Below are positions 54,370-64,000 of a stretch of 64,000 nucleotides of DNA, in pieces. The notes below the pieces were generated by a model that saw only the letters and a list, made by a program, of their open reading frames with translations, did no database searches and was not told where the DNA came from. How positions within the stretch are numbered: the first letter of the stretch is position 1; the number at the start of each line of letters is the position of its first letter. The position numbers and the translations under genes are program-made. This DNA comes from Carnegiea gigantea (taxonomy: Eukaryota > Streptophyta > Magnoliopsida > Caryophyllales > Cactaceae): NCBI GenBank assembly GCA_029747015.1, contig JAKOGI010000422.1, forward strand, positions 472,001-536,000. Direction: 5' to 3'.

Positions 54370-55570
54370 TTGGTAACCCCAAGTGCAAGGTTTATCGTCG
54401 AGTACTTGCGGTGTTGTCCACTGGGAGTTGGGTTTCAAGTACTAGGATTCCTTGAGTGTTTCAAGCTGGGCTTAGTGAAAAGGAAAGAAAGACAAGCTAA
54501 ACTAAGCTAACAAACATACGAACAGAGGCTTGGAGTTGCGATTTGGCCAATTGAGGAACCAAGCAATCGGGACAAGTCCTAACCCATCAAACTGATACCG
54601 ACAACTAGATATAGTCGGTTGCGCTAATGAAGATCATCTAAGCCCTCTCTTAAGGGTCATGAGCTAGTCTAATTAGTCTAACCACCTATTTTTATGGAGT
54701 TAGCCTAATTAGACCACCAGATTAGCAACCCCGGATCTAGCTAGGATCAGGATTATTTTCATGTCAAAATTCCGGCTATCCTTTCTCCCACACTAGATAA
54801 TTGCCTTCACCTCTCGGCATAAGTCAATTGCTCAAAAATATGGATGAAAGCTCTCTCAAGCATTTCATCGAACACTTGATGGACATGAGAGAAAACTCTA
54901 AGTTCAAGGTATAAATTGAGTGTGGTTAGGCCTAATACAAGACTAATTAGCCATCAAGAGGCTAGTCACAATCCAAGCCAACAACATCTAACTACTAATC
55001 ATTACAAGAAAACCATGCAATCAAACCACAACTAAACTAGCAAGTATGAACTAGAGAAAAGAAAGTATGAAACTAATGTAATCTAATAAGCTAATCTAAC
55101 AAGCTAATCTAACATAGATTCATAATAAAAATTAAACATTTAAACTAAACACAATCTAAATTAACATGCTCCAATGAGCAAAAGCAAGAACAAAAGATAA
55201 AATAGACAGAGAGAGAAGGGGAAAAGAGCAAACTTAGGCTTGATTGGTTTGAATGAAAATCTTCAATCTTGAATCCAAGCAACCGAAAAACAATCTAATC
55301 TCCCTAATGTAATTCTCCCTATTGAGATTTTTATTGCCTACTGGTCCCTATCGCCCGTCGTTCTTCTTTCTTTTGTGGCGTTTACTCGATTAATCTTATT
55401 ACTTACAAAAGTAAACAAAACAAGTAACAATCCTAAGATTACGTTATTATATGAGCTAAAATTAGGCGATAGAGACATGTAAAATATGATAATTTAGTAC
55501 CGAACAACGCAACTCACAGCAAAAAGTGAGTGTAATCCAAATTTTAAATCAAAGAGAATTACCTGTTCTC
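54370..55570. repeat. Degenerate LTR-like sequence
   Basis: 54380-54440 (CCCCAAGTGCAAGG...TACTTGCGGTGTTGTCCACTGGGAG) resembles the CGCAAGTGCACGG...GTCCACAGGGA opening used by many plant LTRs. It is distinct from the array LTRs. The rest is A-rich (54950-55220) with a G/C patch at 55330-55385. Ends could not be defined. Confidence 0.35.
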
Positions 55571-55912
55571 CAACCTGCACATGAAGAATGTGTACGTGTA
55601 GTACCCTTCCTAGAAGATGCTTATATGACTACTATCTGATGCAGTTAAGTGTTAGATATGGATTTAGAATCAAAAACATGATAAATGTCGATCCAAATTA
55701 TATAAAGTCTATTATCACAAAACAAGACAAAGAAAGAAAAAATAAAATAGAACTAATCAGAATTAAAAGTTGGTCTTTCGAGAGAGAGACATAATTAAGG
55801 AAGTTTATCCTCTTGAATAGGGTCGTACTCAAAATAAACAGATGTACATTTTTGTATGTCAGAAAGTTGTGTTGTACATTTATATTTATTTATTAAATTT
55901 TCACTAAATATA

Positions 55913-55935
55913 AATTTTGACACACTCGGTGGGAC
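55913..55935 (+). other. Primer region of the Tat-type element
   Basis: TTTTGACACACTCGGTGGGACC corresponds to the TGGCACGCCCGGTGGGAC motif that directly follows the 5' LTR of many Tat-type elements. The LTR itself (ending near 55912) cannot be delimited on the left. Confidence 0.5.
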
Positions 55936-56089
55936 CCTATTTTCTTTTTCATCTCCGATTTGTTTATATTGACTAGTATTATTCTTTTCTTTCTTTCTAT
56001 TGTTATGTTTTTTTATGTGATTTCCAAAGGGAAATGACCCCATAAGTTACCATTTATTTCAAGGAGCTTCCATCATTTTTATAGTTAAG

Positions 56090-58120
56090 CACTAGATGCT
56101 TAAGGCGGAGAGGAACATCCAAATGGTCTTCACAATAGGATCATGATCCATCCTCGCTAAATTTCCATTGACAAATTCAATGGAACGTCTTAGGGGCCTC
56201 GAAAGGGCAAGCAGGCTTACCCCTAAGGCCAAGAAGATGCTTACGAAGAAAGCGATCAAGAACTTGAAGAGTAACAAGCATAAAAGTGACACGCGTCGTG
56301 CTAAGTCTAGCGTACCCAAGCTGGCTTAGTCACTAGCCTTGGAGCTAGCCAAGCCAAAACAATCTTGAGGGGGGCTTCTTGATAAAGGTCATCTTCCATA
56401 ACATGGCCCTTAATGGTTATGCCGCTTAACCCAGTGTTAGCTCCCCACCCTAGACAAGTTCCATCTTGGATGGGAATCCTTACAAGGGATGCACTAGCAA
56501 CTGAAAGGAGAATCCAACCAAGGTAAGCTCGGGCCCTTAATTTGGCCCTAAGGTAGGTTCAGGTCCCTCCATCAGCCTCAAGGTAGGTTTAGGTACCTAC
56601 ATCTACTAGGAAAGGGGCAAAGCTAAGCAGAAAACCCCTACCCTTGAAGAACCTTGATAAAGCATTTGGCGAAGGAGCTAAGGAGTCAAAAAGGATCCTC
56701 AAGTCCTCTTGACGAGGTAGATCTTCATAAGCGCTATCCCTAATGATAGCTGAGGTAATGATGACCTTCTATTCAGAGGAGGAAATCACTGTTAAAACCC
56801 CAAAGATGGAATTCATTAAATCGTCAACCTCAAGCACTCCACTATGGAGCCAAGACCTTAACAAGTCATGGAGGCTACTTCTCCTCGAGGGCTTCTAAAA
56901 GGTGCGAGGATTTTGCCTCCTAGATCACAAAATCAAAGTGATTGACCTTAGAAAGTGCCGAATCGTAGGTGTACAGTGGCTCGATCACAAGATCAATGGC
57001 CAAAGCATTAAACATATGCTGAGGTGACCTTACAATCTTCAGTCACCACCTTCGATTAAGGCAACGACCAACTTGAAGAACAAGACAATGTTACAAGTCC
57101 TGCCTTGTATGACCTTAGAACTCTCTTCTAAGAAGAGGAGTCGTTAACTGTCATCCCACAAGAGCAAATTATCGAAGATGACCAGGCTGAAAACATATCA
57201 GTCTTAGTTACCAGCACCCTAAGCCTTGAGGAACAAATGCAAGTGTTGCAAAGGAAGCTTAAAGAAAAAGAGGCTGAAATTGCTGATCTTGCTACTCACT
57301 TTGAAAATCGAGAGTTTGAAAAAACTAATGAGGTTAGCAGTAGTAGCATAGTTATCACTACGTAAGACATCAAGGAGCTGTTAGCACAAGAATTAGAGGG
57401 CACCAAGGAGCCATGAATCCCCTAGTGTTGGGATATAAGAACCCTTACCCAATTCATTACGACTTGGTTCCTTTTCGAAAGGTTGCCAAAAGCCTAACTT
57501 TAAAAAGTTTGACGGAATACATGGGCCACCGAATGAACATTTGGCCCATTTCTACTCAGCGTGTGGCGAAAATGCCTTAAATGATACATTATTGATTAGA
57601 CAGTTTGCATAATCCCTAAAGGGGTCCACCTTTTCGTGGTATACCCAGCTATACCCTAGGTCAATTCACACTTAGGATGACCTCCAAAGGTCATTTTTAG
57701 CTTAGTTTGTGAGTTTAAAATGAAAGTTTTCTATAATAGACCTTGCTGACACACGCCAAAGGCCAAACGAGAGTGTGAACGGCTTCATTACAAGGTAGAG
57801 GAGCCTAAGCTTACAATGCCCAGAAAAGCTGAGCAAGCAATCGACAGTTCAAATATGTGCTAACAATTTAGACTCTCAAATTACTACATACGTTAGCACT
57901 GCTAAGCCTCAAAACTTTGATGCCCTCGTGTCTAAGGCAAGCAATGTGGAAAGCAAACTTGCCTGTCAAAGAAGTACACAACCCAAGAGGAAAGAAATCA
58001 AAAGGCCAACCAAGAAGGAATATTTGATAGCCACCTTTGACAAGACAAGCCCAAAGCCGACCAATGGTGGAAATTTCAACAAAAATGGCAAAGGCAAGTA
58101 AAAAGAGGAAGGCCAATGAC
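56090..58120 (+). pseudogene. Tat-type gag remnant
   Basis: Basic N-terminal part at 56220-56330. A coiled coil lies at 57220-57330 (LEEQMQVLQRKLKEKEAEIADL). The capsid starts at 57490 with KPNFKKFDGIHGPPNEHLAHF, then a SLKGSTFSWYTQL block and the DLADTRQRPNESV and RSLSLQCPEKL parts, matching Retrotrans_gag. It is broken by several stops. Confidence 0.7.
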
Positions 58121-58129
58121 TCACTCTGC

Positions 58130-58615
58130 AAGAAAGGAAAGAAAAGAAGTATGCCCTTGATGATGATGATGTTCAACGGATATTTGATGAGTTGATGGCT
58201 GCAAAAGCAATTTTCCTTCCAGAGCCAAAACGACCTGCTGAAGTCAACAAGATAAATGATCCTATGTATTGCTCATACCACATGATCATTAGCCACCCCA
58301 TAAAAGATTGTTATGTCAATCAAAGACATGATTAGAAGGGGAGAAATTAAGATAGAAGGCGCTCTACCTAAAGGGACTACTACATCATCTAATGCAACCT
58401 CAGTGGTTGAACAGAAGGATGAATCTTACCCATCATCCTCAGAAACTAATAAAGGGATCCCAACGGTGTCATTACCACCTCATATGGTTCCTATCAAGTT
58501 CATTGCTGATGATGTAGCAATAGTGTTGGTATATTTAGATATGCCTCGTTTTTCACCAAGGGCACCAACCTTGTGCGATTTCTACCTAGATCCAAATTTA
58601 GAGGCATGAGGAACA
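58130..58615 (+). pseudogene. gag C-terminus with CCHC-like finger
   Basis: DDDDVQRIFDELMAAKAIFLP is followed by YCSYHMIISHPIKDC, which fits the YC-x-YH-x4-H-x4-C finger of this lineage. Then after a frameshift comes IRRGEIKIEGALPKG. Frames are shifted relative to each other. Confidence 0.6.
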
Positions 58616-58619
58616 TTAG

Positions 58620-59340
58620 AAGATGATGATGATGGTGGCGTCGGGTGGTAAACCTACTTTAGTAGGAGGTCATTTGAACAAGGAGTGCCTCAAGCTTCTC
58701 AGTTCTCAGGAGTCAAAATGCGAGGTCTGATACTGCCACAAAAGAAAAATAAGAAAAACAAAAAGAAGAAGTCGAAGGCTAAAAAGAAGCCAGAGATAAA
58801 TCTTCGAAGAGGAGTATGTGTTGCCAGTTAAGACCCCTTTCACTTTAGGTGATTACATCCCTAAGGGCTTTTTTGGCAGTGACTCCTCAGATGATTGTCC
58901 CACAGAAGGGGAATTGGCCCTATGTTGTATGGTTTCATGGGTTGATAGGTGGGAAGAAGTGAATGCTAAGCCAACAAACACTACTCAAGAAGTGGATCAA
59001 ATGACTCTTCGGTCCGATCGTCAAGTCCAACCGCTAGAATCAATAGGAAAAGAGAAGGAGAAAGAAATGACACTAGAAAGACACCAACATCAAGGAATGC
59101 TAAAGGAAAAAGTGAAGAGGAAAAGCTCCCATCAAACTCAAATAGCAAAGGTGCCACTAAAGACAAAGGGTCAATTAAAGAGCCTAAAAAGGATTTTCCC
59201 ATCCTGATCCCTTTTCAAGTTCGTCAAGGGTCTCATAAAGAGAGGGTCCATCATGATGTCATATTCCATCTCAAGTAGATCGCAGCATATCTAAGTGTCT
59301 ACAATGCTTTACAAATGTTAAACTAGCTAAGAAGGACACT
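58620..59340 (+). other. Tat-type spacer between gag and protease
   Basis: Lys/Glu-rich, open in parts (58818-59207), without a domain pattern. Such linkers are usual in this lineage. Confidence 0.5.
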
Positions 59341-59353
59341 TGTTTAGACATTA

Positions 59354-59764
59354 ATGGACCGTGATGTTAATAAGGATCAAGTTGACCCTATTGAATCCTC
59401 CTCTTTAAACTGGTGTGGTGCATGCATGGCTTGCATAATGTTCATAGATGAGGACCTCCAGTTGGGGTCCATGAATCACAACAGGCCTTTATATGTTACC
59501 GGTACAATCGGGGATAAAACGATAAATCAGATCCAATTTAATTGTGATTCCGCAGTCAACCTTCTTCCTTTAAGGGTATTAAGAGCGATAGGGATAACAC
59601 CAAATCAATTGTCACCAACTTTTCTCATAGTACAAGGATTTAATCAGATGGGGCAGAAAGCCTTAGGTACAATTGCTTTGAAATTTGAGCTAGATAACCT
59701 CTATACAGATGCTCTCTTTCATGCGAAAGATGCTGACACTTCTTATAATGCCCTAATCCGATAG
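59354..59764 (+). pseudogene. Tat-type aspartic protease
   Basis: 136-codon open frame with NHNRPLYVTGTIGDKTINQI, then FNCDSAVNLLPL where the active site is normally D-S/T-G: Gly is replaced by Ala. VQGFNQMGQKALGTIALKF and FHAKDADTSYNALI correspond to the flap and the C-terminal I-L/LGR position. It is the longest intact frame of the element but probably inactive. Confidence 0.7.
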
Positions 59765-60939
59765 TTGTGGTTCCATCTAGTAAATCTATCGCCTTAACTC
59801 TTCACTAGTGTTTGAAATACACTGATAAACATAGTAATGAGAGAACGATCCGAGAGGCTGTAAATCCTTTTTATGGAGAAGACGTCAATTACGTTGACAC
59901 CAAATTTTATAAGTTAGCAGATTCCGAAGTCTCCCAAGTTCCTTTAGAGTAAAAAGGGGATAGCCAAAAAGGAAAGGCCAAGATTCTTACTTTGCCTCAG
60001 CCTCATAAGGTCATGTGGGTATTAACAATTATGCCGGTGAGGCTAGAGAGCATTAAGCCCACAATCAACAAGGTGTTGTTTAAATACACACCTAAGGACA
60101 AAAGAAAGGCCGCTCAAAAGGCCTTGATAGTGGCAAAGTAAATTGTGAACTCTCTTGTCATGAATTATACTTTTTCATTCAAAGAATTGAACAGTCGGTA
60201 CCTAAAAAAACCTGATCATAAGAACATCACTTGCTAATAAGAGAGTGGTGTTGAGAGAAGACCCTTCAAATCCTCTAACAGAAGTATCCTCCTCAAGAGG
60301 TCCACCTCCAGGAGGTTCATTATTATTACTGAGGAAGAAGAAGAACAACAGGAAACTTATGAAGGTCAACAAGAAATTTGAACATTTCACATGAAGGTGG
60401 AGTCCTGAAAGCATCATTTTAAGGGAATACCTCTAAAAAGCTCCAAATATCACATGATAGAGGAGTTCTCAAGGCTTATTTCACGAATGATATGGTTTTC
60501 ATGTCCTAATAGCAAGAGATGTTCTCCCAAGATGGGTCAGTCCAACCTCAAATTTTGGTTTTTTAGAGACTTGGGAAAGTCAATAAAGCCAAGAAAAAGA
60601 ATATTCAAGTCAGAAAGTAGAAAAAGTGGAAGCTGAAGAAGAAAAAGCAATAGCTTACGAGCCTTGTTTGGGTTCATCAACAAAATGACGTTAGCTAAGT
60701 TGAGCTAGTACAACAAGTTAATATCGTGTCCATTACAGATAGGAAGACGCTCAAAATTTTGAATGTCCTTGCCAAAGAACTCCCAAACATCATAAGATTG
60801 ACATGACAAACCATGAAACATGTAGTGAAGTTTAAGCTCTAGCAAATCTAGTTAAAAGCTTAAATGATGACTCAGCTGCTATAAAACAAAGATCTTCTCA
60901 GGATTTTGTCGAGGCTGTTCAACCAGCACTACTAGAAAT

Positions 60940-61890
60940 GAAAGATGGTGGTTAAGTAACAATCAATGAGTTTCGGGCAATAAATTTGGGAACAACTTAT
61001 AACCCCAAGGCAATTTTTGTGAGTGCCATGTTAGATCATGAAGAAGTGGCACAGTATGACCAACTCCTTTAGCATAAAGTTGCATTTGCTTGGGAATATC
61101 AAGATATGCCGGGCTTAGATCCAAATGTTGTTGTCCATAAGTTAGCTGTTTCTAAAGGTGTAAAGTCAATAAAACACCCTCAGTGATGCTTTCATCCCGA
61201 ACTGACAATCCAAATAAACGCTAAGCTGGACAAACTCATAAAGGATAACTTCATTCGTGAAGTTCAATACCCAACTCTGTTGGCTAACATCCCCCTTATT
61301 TGGAAAAAGAATGGTAAACTTTAGATATATGTGGACTTCAGGGACTTAAACAATGTATGTTCCAAGGATAATTTCCCACTACCAATCACCGAGCTCCTTG
61401 TGGATGCAACTACGGGGTTTGAAGCTCTATCTTTTATGGATGGTTTCTCAGGATACAACCAAATCAAATGGACCCCAAAAATGAGGACCTAACGGTCTTC
61501 CGAACACCACAGGGCATACATTGCTGTACAATAATGCCATTTGATCTGAAAAATGCAGGAGCCACCTATGAAAGAGCCATGTCAATAATTATTCATGACT
61601 TCCTCCATAACCTAGTTGAATGCTATTTGATGATTTGGTTGTGAAGACAAAAGTTAGAGAAAATCATCCGCATAACCTAAGAAAGGTCTTCGAGAAGTTA
61701 TGCATGCATGAACTCAAGATGAACCCCTTAAAATGTGCATTTGGGGTTACTTCAGAGAAGTTCCTCGGCTTTGTTGTTCGGAAGGAAGGAATTGAAATCA
61801 ACCCCGATAAAGTCAAAGCCATAATCAAAATGCCCCCTGTGAGAAACTTGTATAAGGTAGTTTTTCTTAAATTTATCAGGGAGCTGTGAA
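60940..61890 (+). pseudogene. Tat-type reverse transcriptase
   Basis: Fragments in order: KLDKLIKDNFIREVQYPTLLAN, WKKNGKL-x-IYVDFRDLNNVCSKDNFPLP, SFMDGFSGYNQIK, then the palm with shifted frames. LFDDLVVKTKVRENHPHNLRKVFEKL retains the DD of the active site at 61623-61631, preceded by a changed residue. ALKCAFGV-like and LGFVVRKEGIEINPDKV end the domain. Confidence 0.8.
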
Positions 61891-61959
61891 CCTTTCACAA
61901 GACTCTTGAAAAAAGTAACATCTTTTATTTGGGTTCAAGCTTGTCAAAATGCTTTTGAA

Positions 61960-62460
61960 AGCATCAAGCATTGCTTAATAAGGTTACCTATCCTAATGGC
62001 TCTAGTACAAGGAGGACCCCTAACCCTATATATAGCAGGCCTTGAATGATCTTTAGGGGCTATGTTAGCCCAAAATAATGATGAAGGGAAGGAAAATGCT
62101 TTGTATTACATCAGTCGAACCATGATGGGTGCATAAGTAAATTACTCCTCTATAGAGAAAATTTTCCTTGCCTTGGTTTTCGCCATTCAAAAGTTACGAT
62201 GCTACCTCTTGTCCCATCGGATCATTTTAATTTCGAAGGTAGATTCGTTAAAGTATATATTATCTAAGCCCATGCTATCAGGGAGATCGGCTAAATGGGC
62301 TATTCTTTTAGCTGCTTTTGACATCAAGTTCATGCTGTGAAACGCAATAAAGGGACAAGCTATAGCTGATTTCCTAGCAGGACATTCATGTCCAGATAAT
62401 GAGGAACTGGCTGACGATCTGCTAGATGATGAAGTTATGCTTGTTGAAATTAAAACATAG
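61960..62460 (+). pseudogene. Tat-type RNase H
   Basis: GAMLAQNNDEGKENALYYISRTMMGA is followed by YSSIEKIFLALVFAIQKLRCYL, containing the helix Glu. SKVDSLKYILSKPMLSGRSAKWAI is the T-D-x-x-L-K-Y-L-L-x-K-P segment. IKGQAIADFLAGHS closes it. Confidence 0.75.
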
Positions 62461-63030
62461 TAGTTATATTTTGATGGGGCAGCGAGGAGTCGAGGAGCTG
62501 GAGTAGGGATTATGTTTGTCACACCATCAGGAAGACTTATCCCCTATTCATTCTCTCTTCTCAAGCTGGGTACAAATGATGTGGCTAAATGTAGACACTC
62601 ATCAATGGCCTTGAATTGACCCTTTAAATGCTTGTTACCTAGCTTAAAGTATTCGATGATTCCCAGTTAATCATCCGATAAAGAAATGGTTAGTATGAAA
62701 CAAGAAATGCCAAATTAGCGCTACTCTACTAAAGGGCAAGAAGCCTTATGAACCAATTCTTTCAAGTAGAGGTCAACCATGTGCTGAGGTCTTAATGATA
62801 AAGTAGATGCCATAGCAAAGTTGGCTGCTTCGCTGACACTCCCTGATGAAAGGAAAATTCAAATAATAATCGGGGAACGCCACTTGTTGGCTTCAGCCTT
62901 AGACTATTTTGATGAAATAGAAGAAATAAATGTGGTATCAGTTTTTGAGGTCGAAGAAGAAGCATATTGGAGAAAACATCTCGTTGAGTATATGACATCT
63001 TGTCTACTGATCCAAAGAAAAAATTAGATG
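62461..63030 (+). pseudogene. Second RNase H-like domain (aRNH)
   Basis: LYFDGAARSRGAGVGIMFVTPSG matches the F-D-G-A/S...G-x-G-x-G start of the extra RNase H found in Tat/Ogre elements. Later there is NDKVDAIAKLAAS (the N-x-x-A-D-A-L-A end) followed by the linker to integrase. Frames shift in the middle. Confidence 0.7.
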
Positions 63031-63059
63031 TAAAATGACGAGAACTAAGATTTACAACT

Positions 63060-63330
63060 AAACATGAGACCTTATGTCAAAAGGCTTTCAAAGGTGTGTT
63101 ACTCAGATGCTTGTCACGGAAGGAGGCTCCTTATACCGTGAATGAAGTTCATGCCGGGGCATGTGGTGCTCATCAGGGAGGTCCAAAACTAGCTGACCAA
63201 ATCAAAATGTTAGGCTATTATTGGCTAACTATGTTTTAAGATGTAATAAAATTTGCAAAAGCATGCCAAGCTTGCTAAATGCATGGTGATTTTATTCACA
63301 ATTTGCGACGCTGGGTTACCCTGATTCTAT
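63060..63330 (+). pseudogene. Integrase zinc-binding domain, truncated
   Basis: EVHAGACGAHQGGPKLADQIKMLGYYW followed by a KFAKACQAC part gives the H-H-C-C pattern (H-x4-H...C-x2-C). The integrase core starts (SMEVIFGDQLFWNVF-like) and is lost by about 63.4 kb. Confidence 0.7.
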
Positions 63331-63424
63331 GGAAGTAATTTTTGGGGATCAACTTTTTTGGAATGTATTCCCAAGTATCTATTATTTTGAGTAAACTATT
63401 AATAGGGGTTGATATTTTAAGAAA

Positions 63425-64000
63425 TTGTTACCGACTGAAGTTTTTCTTTGCAACTTAGTCCTTGAACTTTCTGAATTTACTATTTTTACCCAAAATGAGG
63501 TTTAAAGTGAAAATACGTAAGTTCTTGGGACTTTTTGATAAAACTATGATTATATTTTTGTTTGGACTTCCAATAATAACTTTACTGGTACTAGTTATCA
63601 TAATCTACTACTTATATTATAAATATTATATTCTCTGTGATTAATAGCCCACCATGCTTAGCAAAATAATAAAGCTTAATTAGAGAGTTTTGACCATTAC
63701 CTGAACTTAGTCAGCGCTGGGTTTATAGAGATTGCTAATCTCAACCCAACCTTCCTTAGATTAGGCACAACACAGTTCTATTTCGTTTCCTACCTCGGAC
63801 CATAATCACTAATTAAGTTTTATATATTTTTAAATGATTGTGAGACTTTAATCAAGAAATTATAATATTTAAGACATAAGGTTCAATTGAATAATGTTCC
63901 TTACCGGCAAAGCTTCTCTTATTGAAAGCTTGAAAGTGAAAATATTGCAATGGAAAGACTGAAGAGGTACTTAAGCTAAGATCATTAGAGATACTTGCTC
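63425..64000 (-). repeat. Pararetroviral leader, copy 2 (runs off window)
   Basis: Same order and orientation of blocks as 28250-28840: TAGTCCTT, TTACTGGTACTAGTTATCA, a TTAGCAAAATAAT block, TTACCTGAACTTAGTC, AAGAAATTATAATATTTAAG, AATAATGTTCC and TCATTAGAGAT. The promoter and viral genes of this copy would follow beyond 64000 on the minus strand. It abuts the broken integrase of the Tat-type element. Confidence 0.75.

Larger units (their letters stand above)
55905..63400 (+). mobile_element. Ty3/gypsy element of Tat/Ogre type, 3'-truncated
   Basis: Begins at a TGACACACTCGGTGGGACC primer-region motif. It then shows gag with a coiled coil, a CCHC-like finger, protease, RT, RNase H, a second RNase H-like domain and the integrase zinc-binding domain. 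A second RNase H between RNase H and integrase is the mark of the Tat/Ogre lineage. Many stops are present. It breaks off in the early integrase core near 63.4 kb, where pararetroviral leader DNA begins. Confidence 0.75.

Noticed and set aside
58981..59202. 73-codon minus-strand frame
   Set aside because: Shadow of the Lys/Glu-rich spacer of the Tat-type element.
1..64000. CRISPR arrays, bacterial operons, riboswitches
   Set aside because: No direct-repeat/spacer structure, no prokaryotic gene layout; the window is plant nuclear DNA.

Overview
This is a repeat-rich stretch of plant nuclear DNA. It has spliced eukaryotic exons, LINE, LTR-retrotransposon and Mutator-type fragments, an endogenous plant pararetrovirus, and AT-rich spacers. 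The element families and the one complete host gene point to a flowering plant, most likely a eudicot. The species cannot be fixed from sequence alone.

The one host gene that can be reconstructed end to end is a peroxisomal 2,4-dienoyl-CoA reductase (short-chain dehydrogenase/reductase) on the minus strand, 5420-25274. It has five exons with matching splice phases and encodes 297 residues. Its last intron is about 15.1 kb (5575-20647) and holds a nested stack. A 5'-truncated LINE is split by a full-length Ty3/gypsy chromovirus (7669-17961, target-site duplication CGTTC). That chromovirus is split in its 5' leader by a 3.1 kb solo LTR (8220-11349) and in its integrase by a GC-rich insert of about 0.67 kb. 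A possible first exon of a second, plastid-targeted minus-strand gene lies at 970-1184.

Right of the reductase, a hAT-like fragment (about 25313-26172) sits within 40 bp of the start codon. A Mutator-like (MULE) transposase (about 27480-38297, plus strand) is cut in two by a 9.6 kb endogenous Caulimoviridae copy (28178-37826, minus strand). The viral copy runs primer-binding site, coat protein, zinc finger, movement protein, protease, RT, RNase H, an unassigned 3' region, and promoter plus leader. It is itself split by a 2.6 kb solo LTR with a perfect AAAAG duplication. A second copy of the viral leader starts at about 63.4 kb and runs off the window.

From 40060 to 50007 lies a tandem LTR-internal-LTR-internal-LTR array of a non-autonomous, gag-only element with a tRNA-Asp-type primer site. 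It is flanked by one GTTAC duplication and interrupts an unidentified open frame. From about 55.9 to 63.4 kb lies a decayed Ty3/gypsy element of Tat/Ogre type with a second RNase H domain. All element coding regions carry stops or frameshifts, so this is an old, layered insertion landscape. No rRNA, tRNA gene or CRISPR array was seen.
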